Part shown: in pieces, positions 7,594 to 13,436 of the stretch
Numbering within the stretch: position 1 is the stretch's first letter
Layout of the letters: each line of letters opens with the position of its first letter
From: CAZQXD01 sp964597315
GTDB lineage: Bacteria; Pseudomonadota; Gammaproteobacteria; Competibacterales; Competibacteraceae
Length of the DNA stretch: 25,897 nt
Direction: 5' to 3'
NCBI GenBank assembly: GCA_964597315.1
Contig: CAZQXD010000062.1
Coordinates: 1-25,897 of the forward strand
Notes under the pieces: generated by a model
Databases searched by the model: none
What the model saw: the letters and a program-made list of their open reading frames with translations, nothing else
Told to the model about the DNA's origin: nothing
Position numbers and translations under genes: made by a program

Positions 7594-9047
7594 GCGCCCT
7601 GGCCTGGTCCCTGGGGGTCCCCGCCCTGGGGGCGCTGCTGATCGCCCTGACCGGGCGTTGGCCCAATCTGCGGGAGGCGGTCACCTTGACGGCGGCCCTG
7701 TGGCTGTTTGTGGTGGTCGCCTCTTTGGTCCCGGCGGTGCTGGCCGGAGAGCGACCGGCCCTGAGCCTGGTGGAACTGATGCCGGGCCTGCCCCTGCGCC
7801 TGGAGGCCGAGCCTTTGGGGATGCTATTCGCCCTGGTGGCCTCGCTGCTCTGGCCCATCAATTCTTTGTATTCCATCGGTTATATGCGCGGCAACGACGA
7901 AGCCCACCAGACCCGTTTCTATGTGTGTTTCGCCGTGGCCCTGGCCAGCGCCATGGGGGTGGCTTTCGCCGGCAATCTGCTGACGCTGTTCATCGCTTAC
8001 GAGGTGCTGAGCCTGTCCACCTATCCCCTGGTGACCCACAAGGGTACGCCGGAGGCCATGGCCGCCGGGCGGGTCTATCTGGGCTATCTGTTGGCCACGT
8101 CAATCGGTTTTTTTCTGCTGGCTATTCTCTGGACCTGGCAGGTGGCCGACACCATCGACTTCCGCCCAGGGGGCATCTTGGCGGGCAACATCGAGGGATT
8201 GGAATTGGGCCTGCTGTTGGCCCTGTATATGTTCGGCATCGGCAAAGCGGCGCTGATGCCCATGCACCGCTGGCTGCCGGCGGCCATGGTGGCCCCCACC
8301 CCGGTAAGCGCCCTGCTCCACGCCGTGGCGGTGGTCAAGGCCGGGGTGTTCAGCGTGGTCAAGGTCATTGTCTATGTGTTCGGGGTGGACGGGTTGCGGG
8401 GGCAAGCCATGGCCGGCTGGCTGCCCTGGGTGGCCGGTTTCACGATCATCGCTGCCTCCATCGTGGCGCTGCGGGCGGACAATCTCAAGCGTCGGCTGGC
8501 CTATTCCACGGTGAGTCAGCTCTCCTATGTGGTGCTGGCGGCGGCCCTGCTGGCGCCCTTGTCGGTGATGGGGGCCGCCCTGCATATCATCGCCCATGCC
8601 TTCGGCAAGATCACCCTGTTCTTCGCCGCTGGCGCCATCTATACCGCCGCCCATAAGACCGAGATCAGCCAACTGGATGGCATCGGTCGGCGTATGCCCT
8701 GGACCATGGGGGCGTTCACGGTGGGCGCCTTGTCCATGATCGGCTTGCCGCCGGCGGCGGGCTTCATCAGTAAATGGTATCTGCTGGGGGGCGCTTTCCA
8801 GGCCGGCAATGCCCTGGCGGTGGCGGTCATCGTCATCAGCACCGTGTTCAACGCCGCTTATTTTCTGCCGATCGTGTATAGGGCCTTTTTCAGGCCCCCG
8901 CGCCGGGACAGCCACTCCCACGACCACGGCGAAGCACCCCTGGCCATCGTGGCGGCCCTCACCGCCACTGCGGCCCTGACCGTGCTGTTGTTTTGCTTTC
9001 CTGGGCTGACTTTGGATCTGGCCCGGCAACTGGTGGAGGGGGCATGA
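7590..9047 (+). CDS. Second antiporter-like subunit (MrpD/NuoL-M-N family)
   Basis: 485-residue membrane protein starting at a GTG that overlaps the mrpD stop as GTGA. It retains E138 (LFIAYEVLSLSTYPLV), K219 (MFGIGKAALMPMHRWLP), K250 (AVAVVKAGVF), H332, H336 and K340 (HIIAHAFGK) and K395 (GFISKWYL), so all expected TM5, 7, 8, 10-11 and 12 polar residues are intact. A histidine-rich cytoplasmic or periplasmic loop SHSHDHGE sits at 441-448, before the last helix. It is clearly a paralogue of the preceding gene. Its exact equivalent in classical seven-gene Mrp operons is unclear; it may fill the place of the missing MrpA N-terminal half. Confidence 0.88.
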   Translation: MSALAWSLGVPALGALLIALTGRWPNLREAVTLTAALWLFVVVASLVPAVLAGERPALSLVELMPGLPLRLEAEPLGMLFALVASLLWPINSLYSIGYMRGNDEAHQTRFYVCFAVALASAMGVAFAGNLLTLFIAYEVLSLSTYPLVTHKGTPEAMAAGRVYLGYLLATSIGFFLLAILWTWQVADTIDFRPGGILAGNIEGLELGLLLALYMFGIGKAALMPMHRWLPAAMVAPTPVSALLHAVAVVKAGVFSVVKVIVYVFGVDGLRGQAMAGWLPWVAGFTIIAASIVALRADNLKRRLAYSTVSQLSYVVLAAALLAPLSVMGAALHIIAHAFGKITLFFAAGAIYTAAHKTEISQLDGIGRRMPWTMGAFTVGALSMIGLPPAAGFISKWYLLGGAFQAGNALAVAVIVISTVFNAAYFLPIVYRAFFRPPRRDSHSHDHGEAPLAIVAALTATAALTVLLFCFPGLTLDLARQLVEGA

Positions 9048-9292
9048 AAGGGAAGCACTGGCTGGACCGGTTGATGGCCCATCGCGCCCTGGCGTGGCGG
9101 CTGTATCTGGGGTTGCTGGGGCTGCTCTTGATGGCGGATTGGGTGGTTCATCATCACGTCTACTTCGGGCCGGAGGGGGTGTTTGGTTTCCATGCCGGTT
9201 ACGCTTTGCTGGTGGGCGTAGTTCTGGTGGGCCTGGTGCGGCTGTTGGGGCCTTGGCTGCGGCGCGGGGAGGATTACTATGACCGGGATTAG
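9044..9292 (+). CDS. Small two-helix membrane protein of the antiporter operon
   Basis: 82-residue protein I do not recognise from classical Mrp, Mbh or Nuo sets. It has a basic N-terminus, a first helix at about 17-35, a histidine cluster VVHHHVYFGPEG (34-45), a second helix at about 50-68 and a charged tail LRRGEDYYDRD. The ATG at 9044 overlaps the previous stop as ATGA, and the last 14 bases overlap the next gene. This tight coupling between two antiporter subunits supports a real gene and a role as an accessory or assembly subunit. The open frame runs upstream to 8993, but that part lies inside the preceding gene. Function is inferred only from position. Confidence 0.75.
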   Translation: MKGKHWLDRLMAHRALAWRLYLGLLGLLLMADWVVHHHVYFGPEGVFGFHAGYALLVGVVLVGLVRLLGPWLRRGEDYYDRD

Positions 9293-11012
9293 CCTGCTGC
9301 CCCCGTCCCTGGCCGGCCTGGCGGCCTTATGGCTGCTGCCCGTGCCTCCGGGGCTGGTGTTGTTGGGGGGCGGTCTGTTGCTGCCCCTGGTGGGGGACAA
9401 GGCTCGCCGGGGACTGGTGCTGGGCCTGCCGCTGCTGGTCCTGCTGCTGGTCTGGCGGGTGCCCGACGGGGTGGCCCTGAGCCTGCCGTTTTTGGACTGG
9501 ACCCTTGAGCCTCTCAAAGGCAGCGCCGTCGGTCGGCTGTTCGCCACCGCCTTCGCCATCGCCGCCTTCGCCGGCGGACTGTTCGGATTGTATCAGGCCC
9601 GAACCCTGGAGCTGGCCGCAGCTTACGTCTACGCCGGTAGCGCCATCATGGTGTCCCTGGCGGGGGACCTCCTCACCCTGTTTATTTTCTGGGAGGTGAT
9701 GGCTGTTGGCTCTACCCTGGTGATCTGGTCGGTGGACAGCCCCCGGGCCAGGGCGGCGGGGTTTCGCTACGCCCTGGTCCATTTATTGGGTGGGGCGCTG
9801 CTGATGGCCGGTATCGCCGGACAGGTGGCGGCCAGCGGCTCCACGGCCTTTAGCCCCATGACGCTGTCCAATCCCGCCCAGTGGTTGATCCTGGCCGGGT
9901 TTCTGATCAACGCCGGGGCGCCCCCCCTGTCCGCCTGGCTGGCGGACGCCTATCCCGAGGCCAGCCCCAGCGGCATGGTGTTTCTGTCGGCCTTTACCAC
10001 CAAGACGGCGGTTTATGCCCTATGGGTGGGTTTTCCCGGGGCCGGGGTGCTGGTGGCCGTGGGCCTGGTGATGGTGTTCTACGGAATACTCTACGCTCTA
10101 TTGGAGACGGACTACCGGCGGTTGCTGGCCTATAGCATCATCAGCCAGGTGGGGTTTATGGTTACCGCCATCGGCATCGGCACCGAGCTGGCCCTGAACG
10201 GCGCCGCCGCCCACGCCTTCGCCCATATCCTCTACAAAGCTCTGCTGCTGATGTCGGCGGGCGCGGTGCTGTATCGCACCGGCCAGCGCGACTGGCGGGA
10301 GCTGGGGGGCTTGGCCCGCTCCATGCCGGTGACGGCCGCCTGCGCCGTGGTGGGGGCGCTGTCCATTTCGGCCTTTCCCCTGACCTCCGGTTTTGTATCC
10401 AAATCCCTGGTGACGCAGGCCGCCGCCGAGGCCGGGCTAATGATTCCCTGGTTGTTGCTCATGGCCGCCTCTGCGGCGGCGTTTCTCTATGTCGGTCTGC
10501 GCTATCCCTGGTTGGTGTTTTTCAAGGCTGGGGCCGGGCCGCAGCCGGGACCGGCCCCAGCCTCCATGGTCGTGGCCATGCTGATCCTGGCCGGATTTTG
10601 CCTGGGACTGGGAATACTTCCTGGGCTGTTGTTTTCCATGTTGCCCTATGCCTTGAATTATCAGCCCTACACGGCGGCCCATCTGATAGCACAATTGCAG
10701 TTGCTGATGTTCGCGGGGTTGGTCTTTGCCCTGGCCCACAACCGCCTTTCGCACGAAGAAACGATCAGTCTGGATTTTGATTGGTTCTACCGGCGCTGGG
10801 GATACAGAGTGTCAGAACACTTAACAGGCTTGCTCAACCGCCTGTTGCAAGGCATCGGCGAAGCGACGCGCCGGGGAAGCGCCTATCTGCTCAGTAAATT
10901 AGCCCGGCACCGAGGGCCGTACGGGGAATTAGCCCGATCCTGGCCCACCGGCAGCATGGTGCTATGGGTGGCCGTGCTACTGATCACCTGCCTGGTCTTC
11001 AATTATTTTTGA
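9279..11012 (+). CDS. Third antiporter-like subunit (NuoL/M-like) with C-terminal extension
   Basis: 577-residue polytopic protein of the same superfamily. E139 (FIFWEVMAVGS), K242 (SAFTTKTAVY), H312, H316 and K320 (HAFAHILYK) and K375 (GFVSKSL) are present. The TM7 lysine is not: the aligned segment LINAGAPPLSAWL has N211 there and S218 at the usual histidine. Beyond the antiporter core (about 1-485) there is an extra 90 residues with ISLDFDWFYRRWG, an amphipathic basic stretch and a final helix (about 557-577). This resembles in outline the lateral helix plus last helix of NuoL. The ATG at 9279 has a strong GGGGAGGA ribosome site. It is the last gene of the operon, convergent with a TAXI gene 18 bases away. 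Confidence 0.88.
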   Translation: MTGISLLPPSLAGLAALWLLPVPPGLVLLGGGLLLPLVGDKARRGLVLGLPLLVLLLVWRVPDGVALSLPFLDWTLEPLKGSAVGRLFATAFAIAAFAGGLFGLYQARTLELAAAYVYAGSAIMVSLAGDLLTLFIFWEVMAVGSTLVIWSVDSPRARAAGFRYALVHLLGGALLMAGIAGQVAASGSTAFSPMTLSNPAQWLILAGFLINAGAPPLSAWLADAYPEASPSGMVFLSAFTTKTAVYALWVGFPGAGVLVAVGLVMVFYGILYALLETDYRRLLAYSIISQVGFMVTAIGIGTELALNGAAAHAFAHILYKALLLMSAGAVLYRTGQRDWRELGGLARSMPVTAACAVVGALSISAFPLTSGFVSKSLVTQAAAEAGLMIPWLLLMAASAAAFLYVGLRYPWLVFFKAGAGPQPGPAPASMVVAMLILAGFCLGLGILPGLLFSMLPYALNYQPYTAAHLIAQLQLLMFAGLVFALAHNRLSHEETISLDFDWFYRRWGYRVSEHLTGLLNRLLQGIGEATRRGSAYLLSKLARHRGPYGELARSWPTGSMVLWVAVLLITCLVFNYF

Positions 11013-11030
11013 TTGCGCTGTTCCGGTCGA

Positions 11031-12101
11031 CTATTCCGGGCCTTTCCCGCGGTCGCCTGGGGTTAGGGACTGAGCGGCGTCGGTGGGGAGGGGCGGGACC
11101 ACTGCATCTCCCGCAGGGACATCCCTGTAACCCATTTCAGTGAAAGCCCTCGCCGCGCCTGGGTGCAGGGTCGCGCTGTTGCCCGCGTCGATCATGGATT
11201 CCACCTCCAGATGGCTGAAAGCCGGGTGCAAGGCCCGAAAAGTATCCAGGTTCAGGAATACCGCTCTGACGATGTGATTCACGGTTTCCACGGATAGCGC
11301 CGTCGTGCCCACCAAGGTCGCCTTAACGCCAAAAGTGGGTATATCCTGTGGGTTATTCCGATACATCTGTCCAGGAACAACCGTTTTGGCGTAGTAGGGA
11401 TATTGGCTCAACAAGGCATCCAGGGCGGGTCCTTCCACCGCCACCAGTAGCGCATCGCAAAGCACGGTGGCCTCTAGGATGGATCGGTTGGGATGGCCCA
11501 CCGTGTAGATAATGGCCTCCACCTTGCCGTCGCACATGGCCCGGGCCTGCTCCTCGGAAGGAAGTTCGGAGGCCAGCTCGAAATCATCCAGGGTCCAACC
11601 CATGGCGGCAAGCAGCACCTCCAGGGTATTGCGTTGTCCCGAGCCGGGATTGCCCACGTTGACCCGCCTGCCTTTCAGATCCTCGAAAGACTCGATACCC
11701 ACGCCTTTCCGGGCGACCACGGTAAAGGGTTCGCTATGTAACGAGAGCAGGCTACGAAGCTGGGTGAAGGGGCCTTGCTCGGTGAATAGTCCCGTGCCCT
11801 GAAAAGCATTGTATTGCCAGTCGGACTGGACAATGCCCAAATCCAAGTTCCCGGCTCGTAGCGCGGCTAGATTGGAAACCGAGCCGCCGCTGATCCGGGC
11901 CTCGCAGCGCAAGCCGGTCTCCTTATGATACCGATTCACCATTCTGCAGACCGCGTTACCGGCTGGAAAATACACGCCGCCCGGGCCACCCGTGCCGATG
12001 GTGAGTACCCGCTCTTCTCCGAATCCAGGTCCGGGGACCACAACCGCCATCACAAAGGCGACGACGAGGCGAATCAAGAGAAGCTTGCCTATACTCAGCA
12101 C
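11031..12101 (-). CDS. TAXI-family TRAP transporter solute-binding protein (paralogue 1)
   Basis: 356-residue periplasmic binding protein. A signal peptide covers about residues 1-28, followed by VLTIGTGGPGGVYFPAG, the TAXI-type start. Further family blocks are SGGSVSNLAALRAGNLDLGIVQSDW, GRRVNVGNPGSGQR and AIIYTVGHPN. Four cysteines (C52, C66, C190, C215) match those of the neighbouring paralogue and could form two disulfides. The start is a GTG (12099-12101) with an AGGGAGAA ribosome site. The C-terminus has a 25-30 residue proline- and charge-rich tail missing from the paralogue. The substrate cannot be told; TAXI proteins are linked to glutamate and other carboxylates. It has no permease on its own strand. 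Confidence 0.9.
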   Translation of the reverse strand: MLSIGKLLLIRLVVAFVMAVVVPGPGFGEERVLTIGTGGPGGVYFPAGNAVCRMVNRYHKETGLRCEARISGGSVSNLAALRAGNLDLGIVQSDWQYNAFQGTGLFTEQGPFTQLRSLLSLHSEPFTVVARKGVGIESFEDLKGRRVNVGNPGSGQRNTLEVLLAAMGWTLDDFELASELPSEEQARAMCDGKVEAIIYTVGHPNRSILEATVLCDALLVAVEGPALDALLSQYPYYAKTVVPGQMYRNNPQDIPTFGVKATLVGTTALSVETVNHIVRAVFLNLDTFRALHPAFSHLEVESMIDAGNSATLHPGAARAFTEMGYRDVPAGDAVVPPLPTDAAQSLTPGDRGKGPE

Positions 12102-12112
12102 TGTGGTTCTCC

Positions 12113-12133
12113 CTAGGGATTGAAATTCCCTAG
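12113..12133. repeat. Perfect inverted repeat just upstream of the minus-strand TAXI gene
   Basis: Seven-base arms CTAGGGA (12113-12119) and TCCCTAG (12127-12133) flank a seven-base spacer. One arm touches the ribosome-binding site of the gene starting at 12101. It could be an operator or an mRNA hairpin limiting translation. The repeat is seen; the role is inferred. Confidence 0.6.
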
Positions 12134-12170
12134 CTATATTTGGATAAATTTGCGGCTATGCTCATCATAG

Positions 12171-12197
12171 GGCGCTTGGCGTGATCCGCGAAGCGCC
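12171..12197. repeat. Hairpin-forming inverted repeat between the divergent TAXI genes
   Basis: GGCGCTT (12171-12177) and AAGCGCC (12191-12197) are perfect arms; after one mismatch three more G-C pairs form, leaving a five-base loop TGATC. On the plus strand it is followed by A residues and not T residues, so it is not a typical terminator. It lies in the shared promoter region of both binding-protein genes and may be a regulator site. Confidence 0.5.
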
Positions 12198-12318
12198 AAA
12201 AACATCGACCGGGTGCTTGTGGTCGAGTGAGTCCCGGCAACGAGTGAAAACCACGGACCGGGCCATGAGTACAAGACACACGGTCGTATTCGTAAAACTC
12301 CCTGAATTGGAGGCATAG

Positions 12319-13281
12319 ATGAACAAAATCGCTGTGGCCACATTAGCCGCCGCCTGGCTGGTCGGCACCGTTGGACCCGCCACCGCTGCGGAAGAGAAAT
12401 ACATTACCATCGGCACCGGCGGTCAGACTGGCGTGTATTACGTGGTGGGCCAATCCATCTGCAAGTTGGTCAACCGCAACCAAAAAACCCACGGCATCAA
12501 ATGCACGGCGCCCTCCACCGGTGGGTCAGTGGCCAATATCAACTCCATCAAGGCGGGCGAGCAGGATATGGGCGTGGCCCAATCCGATCAGCAGTTCAAC
12601 GCCTACAATGGTAAACCGCCTTTCGACGAAGCCTTTACAGAAGAACGGGCGGTGTTCTCGGTGCATCCCGAGCCTTTTACCGTGATTGCCCGCAAGGACA
12701 GCGGCATCACCACCTTCGACGACCTGAAAGGCAAGCGGGTCAATATCGGCAATCCCGGCTCCGGGCAGCGGGCCACCATGGACATGATCATGGGCGCCAA
12801 AGGCTGGTCCATGGATGACTTCCAGCTCACCTCCGAGCTGAAGGCCGCCGAGCAGGCCCAAGCCCTGTGCGACAACAAGATCGACGCCATGGTCTACGTG
12901 GTGGGGCATCCCAACGGCTCCATCCAGGAAGCGACGTCTTCCTGCGATGCCATCGTGGTGCCGGTCAGCGGTCCCGAAATCGAAAAACTGGTGGAGGAGA
13001 ACCCCTATTTCTCCAAAGCCGTCATCCCGGGGGGCATGTACGCCGGCACGGACGGCGATGTGGACACCTTCGGTGTGCGCGCCACCTTCGTGTCTTCCAC
13101 CCAGGCCGATCCCGAGGTCATCTATCAAGTCGTCAAGGCGGTGTTCGACAACTTCAGCCGTTTCAAACGGCTGCACCCGGCCTTTGAAAACCTGAAAGAG
13201 GAAGAAATGATCAAGGCGGGACTGTCGGCTCCCTTGCATGAGGGCGCCGAGAAGTACTACAAGGAAAAAGGCTGGATGTGA
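12319..13281 (+). CDS. TAXI-family TRAP transporter solute-binding protein (paralogue 2)
   Basis: 320-residue periplasmic protein that captures the substrate for the TRAP permease encoded downstream. A signal peptide with a likely cut after ATAA (residue 24) precedes KYITIGTGGQTGVYYVVGQ. Family blocks include STGGSVANINSIKAGEQDMGV, KRVNIGNPGSGQRATMD and AMVYVVGHPNGSIQEA. Cysteines C48, C62, C184 and C209 match the divergent paralogue. The ATG at 12319 has a GGAGG ribosome site. A strong hairpin lies between this gene and the permease gene. This arrangement usually allows more binding protein than permease to be made. Confidence 0.93.
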   Translation: MNKIAVATLAAAWLVGTVGPATAAEEKYITIGTGGQTGVYYVVGQSICKLVNRNQKTHGIKCTAPSTGGSVANINSIKAGEQDMGVAQSDQQFNAYNGKPPFDEAFTEERAVFSVHPEPFTVIARKDSGITTFDDLKGKRVNIGNPGSGQRATMDMIMGAKGWSMDDFQLTSELKAAEQAQALCDNKIDAMVYVVGHPNGSIQEATSSCDAIVVPVSGPEIEKLVEENPYFSKAVIPGGMYAGTDGDVDTFGVRATFVSSTQADPEVIYQVVKAVFDNFSRFKRLHPAFENLKEEEMIKAGLSAPLHEGAEKYYKEKGWM

Positions 13282-13289
13282 TGCTCGCG

Positions 13290-13331
13290 CCGGAGGAGGC
13301 CATTTGGCCTCCTCCGGTCCAGCCAGTTTTT
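13290..13331 (+). terminator. Strong hairpin after the TAXI gene (partial terminator or mRNA stabiliser)
   Basis: A perfect 12-base-pair stem, CCGGAGGAGGCC (13290-13301) and GGCCTCCTCCGG (13306-13317), closes on an ATTT loop nine bases after the binding-protein stop. A TTTTT run follows at 13327-13331, nine bases beyond the stem, so it is not a textbook intrinsic terminator. It fits a leaky terminator or a 3' stabiliser that sets the ratio of binding protein to permease. Confidence 0.7.
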
Positions 13332-13436
13332 CCAGGGACCGCGACTTCTCGCCTTAACGCCATCGCCGTGAAAAATCCTTGATGTCAATCCTGTCGGCAC
13401 GACGCTGTATAGCAGGTCGGTAGAGTAGGGGGTGCC

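Noticed and set aside
8100..9029. 309-codon minus-strand open frame opposite the second antiporter-like gene
   Set aside because: Its very His-, Gly- and Gln-rich product is the reverse of hydrophobic coding DNA; the plus-strand gene is certain.
13318..13436. Possible sigma54 promoter before the TRAP permease (CGGCAC segment near 13410)
   Set aside because: The GG and GC dinucleotides of the sigma54 -24/-12 consensus do not fall at the required spacing.
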